Assembly (NCBI GenBank): GCA_021372635.1
Contig: JAJFUA010000275.1
Location: forward strand, 1-33,376
Length of the DNA: 33,376 bases
Direction: 5' to 3'
DNA from: Desulfobacteraceae bacterium
GTDB taxonomy: Bacteria > Desulfobacterota > Syntrophobacteria > Syntrophobacterales > Syntrophobacteraceae
The notes beneath the pieces are model-generated. The model was not told the DNA's origin and did no database searches. It saw only the letters and a program-made list of their open reading frames with translations. Shown piece by piece: positions 24,617 to 33,376 of the stretch. Position 1 is the stretch's first letter. The number at the start of each line of letters is the position of its first letter. The position numbers were made by a program, and so were the translations under genes.

Positions 24617-25309
24617 TCAACGGTTGTCTCGTGTAAAAAACGATTGTATTTCACCGAGGTATTCGGCCGTGTAATCCGGGGAGCGTTTTTCCCCTCTCAG
24701 CACCCTCGCGAGCAAGGGGATTTCCTTCTCCGGGCGGCGAAGCAGCCATATGGCGTGCATCCCGATTTTCAAGGCGGGTTCGATGTCGAGTTCATAGCAG
24801 TCTCCCACCATCCATGCATGAGGGGCGGCTTCGCCGGCTTCCGACAAAGCGCGGCGGAACAGAGCCGTGGATGGCTTCTTGCACTCCTGGCGATAGCTCA
24901 GGAGTTGGAAGTCGAACAACCCCGCAAGCTCCCCGCAGGATCGCAGAAAGCCGGAGTGGAAAGGATGCCAGGCATTGGAGATGATGCCCGTTTTGATCCC
25001 GAGCGATTTCAGCGACCGGACAAGGGAGGCGGCCCCCGGCAATGCCGTCACGCTCATTTCCTGTTCGCGCCACAGCGAGGAAAGATGTGTTTCTATCTCG
25101 GCCGGGTCCCTGTCCGGTAGAAGCCTGGAAATGGCCCCGGAAAGCTGACGGCTGTCGACGGATCGGTGGACCATGATCAGCTTTCCGACGAGTTTCGCCT
25201 GCTTTTCCGAAAGGCCCAGCCGTTCTGACAGCAGGGCGCGCGCGGAGCGCTCCAGGCCGGAGACCAGGGTTTGGCCCAGATCGAAAAAAACCACCCGGGG
25301 CGCCGGCAT
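24617..25309 (-). CDS. HAD-superfamily phosphatase
   Basis: This 230-residue protein has HAD motif I 'VFFDLGQTLV' (nucleophile D10, the second Asp replaced by Gly as in some subgroups), motif II 'GIISNAW' and motif III/IV 'KKPSTALFRRAL ... HAWMVGDCYELDIEPA'. A helical cap lies between motifs I and II. These enzymes dephosphorylate small metabolites such as sugar phosphates or glycolate phosphate. The substrate cannot be chosen here. Upstream, the preceding stop is 23 nt away. ATG 25309 gives a normal N-terminus but has no good ribosome site; an in-frame TTG at 25336 overlaps the preceding stop as TTGA and has AAGG nearby. It is likely co-translated with its neighbours. Confidence 0.82.
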   Translation of the reverse strand: MPAPRVVFFDLGQTLVSGLERSARALLSERLGLSEKQAKLVGKLIMVHRSVDSRQLSGAISRLLPDRDPAEIETHLSSLWREQEMSVTALPGAASLVRSLKSLGIKTGIISNAWHPFHSGFLRSCGELAGLFDFQLLSYRQECKKPSTALFRRALSEAGEAAPHAWMVGDCYELDIEPALKIGMHAIWLLRRPEKEIPLLARVLRGEKRSPDYTAEYLGEIQSFFTRDNR

Positions 25310-25332
25310 GAAAGATAAGCACGAAAAGGGCC

Positions 25333-27273
25333 TCAAGCCTTGTTTCTCCCTTTGGCAAGTTTTTCCTTTACCGTTGGAAAGAGCCGCCTTTGGGTATGGG
25401 GGAGAAACAAGGCGGCGACGAACTCCGTCATGAATTCGGGGTGAGCGGACAGTTCGTAATAGGTCATCTGCCTGGCGATGGCTCGGGCCTTGGTGAACGC
25501 GTGGGTTGAAAGGAGCGCGGAGCGTGCCCCCGCCAGGGAACTGTTGCCGATGAACCGTATGCGCCTTTTGGGCAGATCGGGCAGCAGCCCGATCATGATC
25601 GCGTTCTCCACGTCCAGGTGGGAGCCGAAACCTCCGGCGACGTAAACGTGGTGCAAATCCTTAAAACTCATGCCCAACTGGTCGAGAAGCAGTTTCATGG
25701 CTGCGAGAACGGCCGCCTTGCTTTTGATGAGGTTCGAGATATCGTCTTCCGTGATGACGACGGGTTCGCCGGTCGCCGTTTCGGACCCTGGGGCCAGGAT
25801 GAACTCCGGGACGTCTTCGATCACCTGCAGGCGGGGATCGTCGAGCCTGACGAATTTTCCCCTTTCGTCGATGATCCCTTCCGCGAAGAGTTCGGCAAGA
25901 GTGTCGATCAGCGCGGAGCCGCAGATACCCGAGGGCTTGCCGCCTCCAATGGTCTGGCAGGATACCCGTTCCCGTGAGATGGAAACCTTGTGGATGGCCC
26001 CCGTGGTGGCACGCCTGCCGCACTTGATTCCTCCTCCCTCGAAGGCCGGGCCGGCGGACGCGGAGCAGCAGACGAGCCATTCGCTGTTCCCGATCACGAT
26101 CTCACCGTTTGTCCCGACGTCGATGAGAGCGCTCAATTCCGCCCGGTCGTTCATCCCGCATGCGAGTACCCCTGCCGTGATATCTCCTCCCACGTAACTG
26201 CTCACACAGGGGAGGCAATGAACCAGGGCGGTCGGGTGCGATTTCAGGCCGAGTTCCGCCGCACTGACGGGAGGAAAGCGATTGGCCGTGGGAATGTACG
26301 GTTCCAGGCGAATGGTGCACGGTTCGAGGCCCAGGAGCAGGTGGGTCATGGTCGTGTTGCCCGCCACGACGAAACAGGTCACGGACGTGGTGCTGGCGTG
26401 GGCTTCGGCAAGAAGCGAATCGACCAGTGAATCGATCGTCTCTATGATGGAGTTTGTGAGGGTCCGCATTCCATCGCGCGTGCAGGCAAAGATCATCCTG
26501 GAGATCACGTCTGCGCCGAAATGTGCCTGGCGGTTGTGACAGCCTTTCACTCCAAGGATGGTTCCGGTCCTCAGGTCGACCAGTTGAGCGACCACCGTGG
26601 TGGTCCCCACATCGATGGCCACGCCGAGGTTTGACGAACTCGTATTGCCTCCTTCCAGGGATCGTATGCTCGGATCGTTGGGATCGTTCCAGTGCAGGGT
26701 GGCCGTCACCCGCCATCCGTGTTCGCGCAGAGATGCGGAAAGCCCGCGAAGGCAGGCGAAATCGACCCGTGCATCGGTGTAGGGCGTCTTCTTTCGCAGT
26801 TCGCGGTAGATGCGCTCGAGATCCGAAATATTGTCCGCAAGGGATGGCTCCGGCAGTTCCAGAAGAATCTTCTGGCTGAGTGGCCGAAAATACGGAGTGT
26901 CGGGGAGGATACGGCCCTTTTGAAGCACCGTCGGCGGGTCGTAGCGGGAAACGGCGTCTTCCGTGAGCACCTGGTCCTTTACGTCCGCGGCGACCGGCAC
27001 CCACACCCGGACGTCTTCATCTTTCATCCTTGTCCGGCAGGCCAGGACAAAGCCCTCCCGGAGTTCCTTCCGGTCGAGCAGGTTCATCGCATCGGCGGAA
27101 AAATCGACTTCGCCGTGGGTGATCCTGACCCGGCATTTTCCGCAAACGCCCTGCCCCCCGCAAAGATTCGGTATCTCTATGCCGTTTCGCGCGGCAATAT
27201 TGAGCAGTGATTCGCCGGTTTGCGCCTCGACGGTTCTTCCGTGCGGGTCAAAAGTGACCTTGAGAGTTGGCAT
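25333..27273 (-). CDS. RACo-like ferredoxin/ASKHA corrinoid-activation protein
   Basis: This 646-residue protein starts with a [2Fe-2S] ferredoxin domain with C38, C44, C47 and C79 ('NLCGGQGVCGKCRVRI', 'VLACRTR'). A linker follows, then a large ASKHA-fold ATPase ('GVAIDVGTTTVVAQLVDL', 'IDVGTNGEIVIG', 'AGGFGSHLDVENA'). This is the architecture of RACo/DUF4445 proteins, which use ATP and a low-potential electron to reduce inactive Co(II) corrinoid proteins. No corrinoid protein or methyltransferase gene is present in the window, so the partner lies elsewhere. ATG 27273 has GGAGGG just upstream. It heads a minus-strand unit with the HAD and hydrolase genes. A role in the Wood-Ljungdahl branch is plausible for a sulfate reducer but is inference. 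Confidence 0.88.
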   Translation of the reverse strand: MPTLKVTFDPHGRTVEAQTGESLLNIAARNGIEIPNLCGGQGVCGKCRVRITHGEVDFSADAMNLLDRKELREGFVLACRTRMKDEDVRVWVPVAADVKDQVLTEDAVSRYDPPTVLQKGRILPDTPYFRPLSQKILLELPEPSLADNISDLERIYRELRKKTPYTDARVDFACLRGLSASLREHGWRVTATLHWNDPNDPSIRSLEGGNTSSSNLGVAIDVGTTTVVAQLVDLRTGTILGVKGCHNRQAHFGADVISRMIFACTRDGMRTLTNSIIETIDSLVDSLLAEAHASTTSVTCFVVAGNTTMTHLLLGLEPCTIRLEPYIPTANRFPPVSAAELGLKSHPTALVHCLPCVSSYVGGDITAGVLACGMNDRAELSALIDVGTNGEIVIGNSEWLVCCSASAGPAFEGGGIKCGRRATTGAIHKVSISRERVSCQTIGGGKPSGICGSALIDTLAELFAEGIIDERGKFVRLDDPRLQVIEDVPEFILAPGSETATGEPVVITEDDISNLIKSKAAVLAAMKLLLDQLGMSFKDLHHVYVAGGFGSHLDVENAIMIGLLPDLPKRRIRFIGNSSLAGARSALLSTHAFTKARAIARQMTYYELSAHPEFMTEFVAALFLPHTQRRLFPTVKEKLAKGRNKA

Positions 27274-27315
27274 TCTTCCCTCCGGTGATAGGAACAGCCA
27301 TGTTGAAAAAGAAAC

Positions 27316-27345
27316 TTACATTATTTTGAGCGTCATGACTATATA
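27316..27345 (+). promoter_or_regulatory. Possible promoter of the glycosyltransferase gene
   Basis: TTACAT (27316-27321), 18 nt, TATATA (27340-27345) on the plus strand in an AT-rich stretch. It would give a leader of about 127 nt to ATG 27479. Neither hexamer is perfect. Confidence 0.35.
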
Positions 27346-27478
27346 GAGGTTTTCAGGCAGGTAATCGGACCCGGTTCAAATGCGGCAATTCCCGTGTTTT
27401 CATCAGCCGGGGAAAAGGACGTTGGTGGTCTGCTGCATTCCAGACGCTATAGTGTGGTCCGGAAAGGTTTTGGAGAAG

Positions 27479-28570
27479 ATGAGAAAAAAACTGGTCTACT
27501 ACATTACTCCTCATGGATTTGGACATGCCGTGCGCTCTCTGGAGGTTATCCGCCTCATGCTGGAACTCATGCCGGACCTGGAAGTGACGGTTGTATCGGA
27601 TCTTCCCGGGTTTCTGATCGAGGAATGCGTCGGCAGACCTCTGAACATGAGGAGAAGACGCCTCGATATCGGGTTGGTGCAACTGGACAGCCTGCGGTTC
27701 GACCTCCCCGCTACGCTGGATGCTCTGAGAGAACTCATGGCTTCCGGCGAAGCACTGATCGAGGAGGAAATCCGGTTCCTGAAGACGCAAGGGGCGCGGG
27801 GAATCGTCTCCGATATCTCTTTTCTGCCCTTCTTTGCCTCCTTTCGCTGCGGCCTCCCTTCCATCGGTCTCAGCAATCTTAGCTGGGACTGGATTTACGA
27901 GAGCTACGCACGAATGGATGGGGGATGGCGGGAAGTGATCGAATGGATTCGCGAAGGCTATCGGCGTTGCGATCTTTTTCTGAGACTGCCGATGCATGGC
28001 GACTGTTCCACCTTCCCGAACATAAGGGACGTTCCTCTCATCTCCCGCGGAAGCGAACGGAACCGCGAAGAACTGCGGACGGTTCTCTCCGACGACTCCG
28101 GCCGCAAAACTTACCTGATTTCCTTTGCCGCTCTCGAAATGGACCGGGAAGCGGGGAAACACCTGGAGAAGATGAACGACAGGATCTTCCTGTTCGGAAA
28201 ACCGCTTTCCTTCCGGCTTGCGAATACCGTCTGCCTGGAAGATCTTCCCCTTTCCTATCACGAGGTCGTGGGGGCAGTGGACGGGGTGATCACGAAACCG
28301 GGCTACGGGATCGTCTCGGACTGCCTTGCCTTCGGTACGCCCATGCTTTATACGGACAGAGGACGATTCCCGGAATACGAAATCCTTGTCGAGGAGATGC
28401 ATCGGCGCTTGACGGCCATATACATTCCCTCCCCCCAACTGCGTTCCGGCGACTGGGAACAGGCGCTGACACGCCTGGAAGAGTCTCCCCGGCACTATAA
28501 CCCGGTGCGGATGGACGGCGCGTCCGTATGTGCACATACAATATTGACGCAACTTTTCGAGGTGTTATGA
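27479..28570 (+). CDS. MurG-like (GT-B fold) glycosyltransferase-family protein
   Basis: This 363-residue protein begins with 'VYYITPHGFGHAVRS', a glycine/histidine-rich loop like that of MurG and related GT-B enzymes. It ends with a nucleotide-sugar-site-like segment ('GAVDGVITKPGYGIVSDCLAFGTPMLYTDRGRFPEYEIL'), the usual place for recognising a UDP-sugar phosphate. No signal peptide or membrane segment is visible, so it is cytoplasmic or peripheral. The acceptor and donor are unknown. ATG 27479 has GGAG 4 nt upstream; the frame is open 33 codons further but that part is not protein-like. It overlaps the start of the Smr-domain gene (ATGA). Confidence 0.75.
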   Translation: MRKKLVYYITPHGFGHAVRSLEVIRLMLELMPDLEVTVVSDLPGFLIEECVGRPLNMRRRRLDIGLVQLDSLRFDLPATLDALRELMASGEALIEEEIRFLKTQGARGIVSDISFLPFFASFRCGLPSIGLSNLSWDWIYESYARMDGGWREVIEWIREGYRRCDLFLRLPMHGDCSTFPNIRDVPLISRGSERNREELRTVLSDDSGRKTYLISFAALEMDREAGKHLEKMNDRIFLFGKPLSFRLANTVCLEDLPLSYHEVVGAVDGVITKPGYGIVSDCLAFGTPMLYTDRGRFPEYEILVEEMHRRLTAIYIPSPQLRSGDWEQALTRLEESPRHYNPVRMDGASVCAHTILTQLFEVL

Positions 28571-28962
28571 GGTTGGCGAATTGGTGGGAATCCTTTTTCA
28601 AGTCAGCAGGAACGCAGAATCCGGAGGTCCCCGGGCGCGATCAGGCAGACGAAGAATTCGGCGATCCGGTGACGGTACCCGTGGGGGATTCGCTGGACCT
28701 GCATACGTTCCGCCCGGGTGAAGTCGGAGATCTGCTGGAAGATTACCTGAGGGAAGCGTACCTGAAGGGCTACAGGCAGGTCCGCATCATACACGGCAAG
28801 GGGGAGGGCGTGATGAAAAGAAGGGTGCAAGCCATCCTGGGCCGACACCCTCTTGTATGCTCCTTTCGGCAGGCGGACGAAACGGGGGGCGGGTGGGGCG
28901 CCACGATCGCAGAATTCCACGCCCGCCCTGAAGAGCCCGGATCTAGGGATTCACGGCGGTGA
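28567..28962 (+). CDS. Smr-domain protein
   Basis: This 131-residue protein has a single Smr domain at about residues 42-115, with the conserved 'LDLHTFRPGE' and 'IIHGKGEGVMKRRVQAIL' motifs. Stand-alone Smr proteins can nick or cleave nucleic acids, and related ones rescue stalled ribosomes; the N-terminal 40 residues are polar and may be disordered. No MutS domain is present. Start is ATG 28567 in an ATGA overlap with the glycosyltransferase stop. The last 20 nt overlap the 3' end of the opposite-strand gene at 28943. Confidence 0.85.
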   Translation: MRLANWWESFFKSAGTQNPEVPGRDQADEEFGDPVTVPVGDSLDLHTFRPGEVGDLLEDYLREAYLKGYRQVRIIHGKGEGVMKRRVQAILGRHPLVCSFRQADETGGGWGATIAEFHARPEEPGSRDSRR

Positions 28963-29614
28963 TTTCGTAGCTCTTGATCCGGGAATCATACTTGATGGTC
29001 GCTTCAACCCGGTACAAATGTCCGCGCGGCGTGATTCCGCCCACGGTTTCCTCGTCCGGATCGGCCTTCCGCACCACGCAGTCCCTGGCCTCTACCTTGT
29101 TCTTGTCCCCGTCATACAGGATGACTCTGAACTTGAGCTTTTCCGGGCTGAGCCTGGTTTGAGAGCTGAGGAGATTGCTCAGCCGGACGATCGGCACGCC
29201 GCCTTCCGATCCGACCACTTCCCTGTCGTCTTTCAGGAAGTCGAACATCGGGCGGCTGATCTTGTTGCCGGCCGCGGAGGACGGCTTTTTCTGCTTTCCG
29301 GCGGTAGCCCCCTGGGCCGGCGAGGTCGGCGTGGCGTCCCTGGAGGAGTCCAGTGCATCGGGGTCGAGCGCTTTTGACGTGAGGATTTCCTGGACGGATG
29401 AGACCTGGTTTTCCGGGATGCCCGCCACCCCTCCGGAGGTGTAGAACTTATACTCTCCGTTCTGTTTCCAGTAATAGGGGACTTCAATCGATGTCCCATC
29501 GGTCATGAAGATCTTCAGCGAACCGGAAAAGGCCGTGGAGTTTCCCATACCAACAACGAAGACGGTAGCGAACGCGAACAGGCATAGAGTTCGCCAGATG
29601 TGCCGACGGTTCAT
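28943..29614 (-). CDS. Secreted protein of unknown function
   Basis: This 223-residue protein has a signal peptide (basic n-region 'NRRHIWR', hydrophobic core, probable cleavage after 'STAFS' near residue 31). It continues with a short beta-rich module 'SLKIFMTDGTSIEVPYYWKQNGEYKFY' followed by 'GGVAGIPENQVSSVQEI'. A Ser/Ala/Lys-rich linker (about 85-120) leads to a second beta-rich domain of about 95 residues. I do not recognise the family. ATG 29614 has AAGGAGAT 6 nt upstream; ATG 29644 is less likely. It has its own promoter-like sequence at 29658-29686 and overlaps the Smr gene tail to tail by 20 nt. Confidence 0.7.
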   Translation of the reverse strand: MNRRHIWRTLCLFAFATVFVVGMGNSTAFSGSLKIFMTDGTSIEVPYYWKQNGEYKFYTSGGVAGIPENQVSSVQEILTSKALDPDALDSSRDATPTSPAQGATAGKQKKPSSAAGNKISRPMFDFLKDDREVVGSEGGVPIVRLSNLLSSQTRLSPEKLKFRVILYDGDKNKVEARDCVVRKADPDEETVGGITPRGHLYRVEATIKYDSRIKSYEITAVNP

Positions 29615-29657
29615 CTTGATCTCCTTGTTTTTGACTTTGCTCATTGCGAGGGTTTTT

Positions 29658-29686
29658 AGTATAGAGGAGAAAATTTGAATAGTCCA
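29658..29686 (-). promoter_or_regulatory. Probable promoter of the secreted-protein gene
   Basis: On the minus strand: TGGACT (29686-29681), 17 nt, TATACT (29663-29658), followed by a leader of about 37 nt to the ATG at 29614. Spacing and the -10 are good. Confidence 0.5.
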
Positions 29687-29715
29687 TAGATGCGAATAGA
29701 AACGGAGAGAACGAA

Positions 29716-30654
29716 ATGAGCATTTTCATCAGCGGTTCGCTGGCCTACGATCGGATCATGGCCTTTCCCGGCCACTTCGCGGACCACATCCTTCCAGACA
29801 AGATTCATGTGCTCAATGTGTGCTTCAACATTAGCGGGCTGGTTGAGAAATTCGGCGGAACCGCGGGGAATATCGCCTACACGCTGGCGCAACTGGATGA
29901 AAAACCATTCATTGTAGCGACATGCGGAGACGATTTCGCTCGTTACAGCCGGTGGCTGGACGAGAGCAGGCTCCCGGGAAAATGGATCAAAAACATTCCG
30001 GGTGTATTTACCGCGGGCGCTTATATCACAACGGACCTGGACGACAACCAGATCACCGCCTTCAACCCCGGCGCGATGGCCTTCGAGGCGGATCTGCCGG
30101 TTCTCAACGGCAGGGACGGAGATTCCATTGTCTTCATCGCCCCGGGGAACAAGGACGACATGAAGAACATGGCGTCAAGAGCGCGCGAAAACGGCGTGCC
30201 TTTCTTCTTCGATCCGGGCCAGAGCCTGAACATCTGGACAGGGAACGAACTGCGGGAGGCGGTGCGGGGGGCCTATTGCTTCATTTCCAACGACTATGAG
30301 CTTTCACTCTTCTTGCAGATGACTTCCTGGAACCTCGACACGTTGTATAAAAACGTGGAGGTGGTGATCACAACCCGCGGTCCGGAAGGGGCCGTGCTGG
30401 ATCTGAGAGGCGAAAGAACGCTGATCCCCGCCGTTCCGGTGCGGGATGTCCAGGATCCCACCGGAGCCGGGGACGCATTCCGGGCCGGGCTGCTGAAAGG
30501 CAGGAAACTCGGGCTGCCGCTCGACGTATGCTGCCAGATGGGCGTGGTGACCGCGACCTTTGCGATCGAGCATCACGGGACCCAGGAACATCGTATGAAC
30601 TGGCAGAGCTTCTGCGAACGTTACGAAGCCCGGTTCGGTTCTCTTTTGTGCTGA
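29716..30654 (+). CDS. PfkB-family carbohydrate/nucleoside kinase
   Basis: This 312-residue protein belongs to the ribokinase family. It has the N-terminal substrate-binding GG motif in 'KFGGTAGNIAYTLAQL' and the C-terminal signature 'DPTGAGDAF' (catalytic base D253, anion hole 250-253). Overall it looks most like the adenosine-kinase/ribokinase-like group found in Desulfobacterota, but the substrate (sugar or nucleoside) cannot be fixed. Start is ATG 29716 with GGAG about 9 nt upstream. It is divergent from the secreted-protein gene and converges with uvrB, with a strong hairpin between them. Confidence 0.87.
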   Translation: MSIFISGSLAYDRIMAFPGHFADHILPDKIHVLNVCFNISGLVEKFGGTAGNIAYTLAQLDEKPFIVATCGDDFARYSRWLDESRLPGKWIKNIPGVFTAGAYITTDLDDNQITAFNPGAMAFEADLPVLNGRDGDSIVFIAPGNKDDMKNMASRARENGVPFFFDPGQSLNIWTGNELREAVRGAYCFISNDYELSLFLQMTSWNLDTLYKNVEVVITTRGPEGAVLDLRGERTLIPAVPVRDVQDPTGAGDAFRAGLLKGRKLGLPLDVCCQMGVVTATFAIEHHGTQEHRMNWQSFCERYEARFGSLLC

Positions 30655-30663
30655 AAGAATTTT

Positions 30664-30700
30664 CGGCCCGGTCGAATCGCCCGCTGATTCGACCGGGCCG
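30664..30700. terminator. Hairpin between convergent kinase and uvrB genes
   Basis: A perfect 15-bp stem, CGGCCCGGTCGAATC (30664-30678) and its inverse (30686-30700), with a 7-nt loop, lies between the two convergent stop codons. No U-run follows on either strand, but position and strength suggest a shared terminator or 3'-end protector. Confidence 0.75.
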
Positions 30701-30764
30701 CCGCAATTTGCCGGCCGGGGAGAGGATGGCTCGATGACCCGTTCCCCGGAGCCGCGGCATTTGC

Positions 30765-32774
30765 CTAGGCATGGGTCAGCAGTTGCTGCTGGCGGAGGTG
30801 CTTGATCCTGTCTCTCAGGGCGGCGGCCTTTTCGAATTCCAGCTTTGCCGCCGCTTCCTTCATGGCGTTTTCCAAAGACCTGATCTGCTGGTCCATGGTG
30901 GTTTCCCCGCCATCCGATTGAAAATCGCGCTGCGGTTCCATGATGATATCCGCGTAGACAACCTGTTCTCGCTCCCTGTACTCGGCGAGGATATCGGGGA
31001 TTTCCTTTCGGATCGATCTGGGCACGATGTGGTGGATTTCGTTGTGGTGAAGCTGAATGCCGCGGCGGCGTTCCATTTCGTCGATGGCCCGGCGCATCGA
31101 GTCGGTGATGTTGTTCGCATACAGGATGACCTTGCCATTCACGTTCCGGGCCGCCCTGCCCGCCGTCTGGATCAGCGACCGCTCCGAGCGGAGAAAGCCT
31201 TCGTTGTCCGCGTCCAGCACCGCTACCAGGGACACTTCCGGAATGTCCAGTCCTTCCCGGAGCAGGTTGATTCCCACCAGCACGTCGTGTTCGCCCAACC
31301 TCAGGTCCCTGACGATTTCGATTCGTTCCAGGGTGCTGACATCCGAGTGCATATACCGCACCCGGATGTTCAGCTCCGAGAGGTATTCCGTCAGGTCTTC
31401 CGCCATGCGCTTGGTCAGCGTGGTGACGAGGACTCTCAGGCCCGCATTCACCTGTTTCCTGATCTCTCCCAGGAGGTTGTCCACCTGGAAATCCGCGGGA
31501 CGGACTTCTACCACGGGATCGACCAGTCCCGTCGGCCGGATGATCTGCTCGACGACAACGCCCTGTGTCCTCATGAGTTCATAAGGGCCGGGCGTCGCCG
31601 ACACGTAGATCACCTGGTTGATCTTGCACTCGAATTCGTCAAAAGACAGCGGGCGGTTGTCCAGGGCGGAAGGAAGCCTGAAGCCGTAGCGGACGAGCGT
31701 GTCCTTGCGGGACTGGTCGCCGCGGTACATTCCCCTGATCTGGGGGATGGTGATGTGGCTTTCATCGATGAAGAGAAGCCAGTCTTCCGGAAAGTAGTCG
31801 ATGAGTGTAGCGGGGGGGGAACCGGCCAGCCGTCCGTCGAGGTGCCGCGAGTAATTCTCGATACCGCTGCAATAGCCCATCTCGAGAAGCATTTCCAGGT
31901 CGAGTCTGGTCCTCTCCTCAAGTCGCTGGGCTTCCAGCAGTTTGCCCTGGTGGTAAAACTCTTCCAGGCTCCCGGAAAGTTCGATCCGGATATCCTGGAT
32001 GGCTCTCTCCAGGTTGTTCCGTGCCGTGACGTAATGGGTGCCCGGATAGATGGAGACACTGTCCATGGAACGGACAGTTTTCCCCGTCAGGGGGTCGATC
32101 TCGCGAATGGTGTCGACTTCGTCCCCGAAGAATTCAACCCGTATGGCACGGTCCTCTTCGTAAGCCGGAAAGATTTCGAGCACATCGCCGCGGGCTCGGA
32201 AAGTGCCCCGGTGAAAATCGTAATCGTTGCGCTGGTATTGAATTTCCACAAGCTTGCGAAGCACCTGTTCGCGTTCGATCTGCAAGCCCGTTTTCAGCTC
32301 GAGGAGCATTGCCCGATAGCTCTCGGGCGAGCCGAGGCCGTAGATGCAGGACACGCTGGCGACGATGACGACGTCCCTGCGGTCGAGAATGGACCTCGTG
32401 GCGGAATGCCGCATCTTGTCGATGGTTTCGTTTATCGACGCATCCTTGGCTATGTAGGTGTCCGTCTGGGGGACGTAGGCTTCCGGCTGGTAATAGTCGT
32501 AATAGGATACGAAGTATTCCACCGCGTTGTCGGGGAAGAAGGCTTTGAACTCCCCGTATAGTTGAGCCGCCAGGGTCTTGTTGGGGGCGATGACCAGAGC
32601 CGGTCTTTTCAGCCGGGCGATGACGTTGGCCATGGTGAACGTCTTGCCGGAACCGGTGACCCCCAGGAGTGTCTGTTCCCTTACGCCGCTGCGAAGATTT
32701 TCCGCGAGCCGGTCGATCGCCTGCGGCTGGTCCCCCGTGGGCTCCCAATCGCTTTGTACCCGAAATGGTTTCAT
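30765..32774 (-). CDS. uvrB: Excinuclease ABC subunit B
   Basis: This 669-residue protein is a full-length UvrB, the DNA-damage-verifying helicase-like subunit of nucleotide excision repair. Walker A 'GVTGSGKT' is at 38-45. The beta-hairpin region '[20 protein letters not shown]' is complete and helicase motif II reads 'LFIDESH'. The motif V/VI region has '[23 protein letters not shown]' (two contiguous motifs) and 'QTAGRAARN'. The C-terminal UVR domain ('[21 protein letters not shown]') that contacts UvrA/UvrC is present. ATG 32774 is chosen; one codon earlier is TTG. The ribosome site is weak (GGCGGA). It appears to be a single-gene unit with a promoter-like TATAAT upstream. Confidence 0.97.
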   Translation of the reverse strand: MKPFRVQSDWEPTGDQPQAIDRLAENLRSGVREQTLLGVTGSGKTFTMANVIARLKRPALVIAPNKTLAAQLYGEFKAFFPDNAVEYFVSYYDYYQPEAYVPQTDTYIAKDASINETIDKMRHSATRSILDRRDVVIVASVSCIYGLGSPESYRAMLLELKTGLQIEREQVLRKLVEIQYQRNDYDFHRGTFRARGDVLEIFPAYEEDRAIRVEFFGDEVDTIREIDPLTGKTVRSMDSVSIYPGTHYVTARNNLERAIQDIRIELSGSLEEFYHQGKLLEAQRLEERTRLDLEMLLEMGYCSGIENYSRHLDGRLAGSPPATLIDYFPEDWLLFIDESHITIPQIRGMYRGDQSRKDTLVRYGFRLPSALDNRPLSFDEFECKINQVIYVSATPGPYELMRTQGVVVEQIIRPTGLVDPVVEVRPADFQVDNLLGEIRKQVNAGLRVLVTTLTKRMAEDLTEYLSELNIRVRYMHSDVSTLERIEIVRDLRLGEHDVLVGINLLREGLDIPEVSLVAVLDADNEGFLRSERSLIQTAGRAARNVNGKVILYANNITDSMRRAIDEMERRRGIQLHHNEIHHIVPRSIRKEIPDILAEYREREQVVYADIIMEPQRDFQSDGGETTMDQQIRSLENAMKEAAAKLEFEKAAALRDRIKHLRQQQLLTHA

Positions 32775-32841
32775 CAATCCGCCTGTTGTTTAGCCGTGCA
32801 TTGTTTTTGGACCAAAGCCCGGGATTGCGGCCTGCATGGCA

Positions 32842-32870
32842 ATTATAAGGGAACAATCGGCGGGAGGAAA
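32842..32870 (-). promoter_or_regulatory. Possible uvrB promoter
   Basis: On the minus strand a perfect TATAAT (32847-32842) has TTTCCT 17 nt upstream (32870-32865), a poor -35. It lies about 70 nt before the uvrB ATG. No LexA-like box was recognised. Confidence 0.4.
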
Positions 32871-32954
32871 GAGCGCGGTAGCCCGGGGGAAGAGCCAGGC
32901 CGGAGGATGATCGAAGGGGCTGACGACTTTGGGGGCGTGAAAACATTGGGGGGA

Positions 32955-32982
32955 GAGTGCCCGCCCGGACGGGCGGGCACTC
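32955..32982 (-). terminator. Hairpin downstream of the CoA-transferase gene
   Basis: The arms GAGTGCCCGCCCG (32955-32967) and its inverse (32970-32982) form a very GC-rich stem, 27 nt after the CoA-transferase stop. No U-run follows directly, though a TTTT occurs about 15 nt further. Confidence 0.7.
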
Positions 32983-33009
32983 GGCATGGTCAGGAACGGA
33001 ACTTCCTTA

Positions 33010-33376
33010 TCATCCGAGATAGAAGCCGGTCGGATCGATATTCCTGAGGACTGTCAACTCCTCTTCCGTCGGCGGAGTGGTTTCCCTCACGTCGGAAGCT
33101 ACGTTCAACTCGAAGGAGCAGTTCGCGCGGACCTTGTCGACGGTCTGGCCGGGGAAATATTCGGCCAGGTACATCTCCTTGGTAACCGGATCGAACTTGT
33201 AAACGCCCATGGTGCTGACGACCACATCGGGACCGCCGCCGATCATCCCCAGCTTTTCGCGGGAACCGGGACCGTCGAGGTAGCCGGGAGTGGTCAGATA
33301 GTCCACCTTTTCGACGAACTTCTTGGGATCCTGGGGCATGATGGCGAGCACCCGCTTGCCGCTGGTCGCCATGTCA
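33010..33376 (-). CDS. CoA-transferase beta subunit (glutaconate/3-oxoacid type), partial
   Basis: Only the C-terminal 121 or so residues are in the window; the gene continues past the right edge, and a Met close to the edge is not the start. The sequence has the pattern of the beta subunit of family I CoA-transferases (glutaconate or 3-oxoadipate type): 'VVVSTMGVYKFDPVTKEMYLAEYFPG', 'TPPTEEELTVLRNIDPTGFYLG'. These enzymes move CoA between acyl groups. The alpha subunit gene should lie further right. A role in fatty- or aromatic-acid oxidation fits the presumed lifestyle, but the substrate is not determined. A hairpin follows the stop. Confidence 0.85.
   Translation of the reverse strand, partial: DMATSGKRVLAIMPQDPKKFVEKVDYLTTPGYLDGPGSREKLGMIGGGPDVVVSTMGVYKFDPVTKEMYLAEYFPGQTVDKVRANCSFELNVASDVRETTPPTEEELTVLRNIDPTGFYLG

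Noticed and set aside
30771..32561. Plus-strand frame of 596 codons opposite uvrB
   Set aside because: The minus strand encodes a complete UvrB; the opposite frame is a compositional artefact.

Overview
The window looks like the chromosome of a strictly anaerobic, sulfate-reducing or syntrophic member of the Desulfobacterota (the former Deltaproteobacteria), probably a Syntrophobacter-like organism. I infer this from a Qrc-type menaquinone reductase cluster, several dCache-type sensor kinases with receiver-only regulators, a MoeA fused to a periplasmic-binding-like domain, a RACo-like corrinoid-reactivation protein, a glutaconate-type CoA-transferase, and GC-rich third codon positions. No rRNA, tRNA, CRISPR array, insertion sequence or phage gene was seen.

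Layout. Positions 1-3238 (minus strand) hold qrcA, qrcB and the start of qrcC, which link periplasmic electron carriers to the menaquinone pool. Positions 3827-8474 (plus) hold an endonuclease/exonuclease/phosphatase-fold enzyme, a nitrilase-superfamily amidohydrolase, a MoeA/PBP-like fusion and a PflX-type radical SAM protein. Positions 8649-17217 form a dense signalling island: three histidine kinases, two canonical receiver-only regulators, one degenerate receiver and one NtrC-type sigma-54 activator.

Positions 17214-19817 form a compact regulated transcription unit. It has nested dyad sites, a near-consensus -24/-12 sigma-54 promoter, a leader of about 290 nt, a small signal-peptide membrane protein, a TauE/SafE (DUF81) permease, a lipoprotein with three internal repeats, and a strong intrinsic terminator. 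A 20-nt motif in the dyad region recurs with 17/20 identity between the divergent sigma-54 activator and sensor-kinase genes. This suggests that the activator/kinase pair controls both itself and the permease operon. It is the most interesting system in the window.

Downstream are two overlapping membrane-protein genes (19913-20907) and then a minus-strand block (27273 down to 20940): RACo-like protein, HAD phosphatase, alpha/beta-hydrolase, and a PEP/pyruvate-binding protein that lacks the usual C-terminal barrel. The final part carries a MurG-like glycosyltransferase overlapping an Smr-domain gene, a secreted protein of unknown function, a PfkB-family kinase, uvrB, and the 3' end of a CoA-transferase subunit gene.

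All functional calls come from motifs read by eye. No database search, structure prediction or alignment was run.
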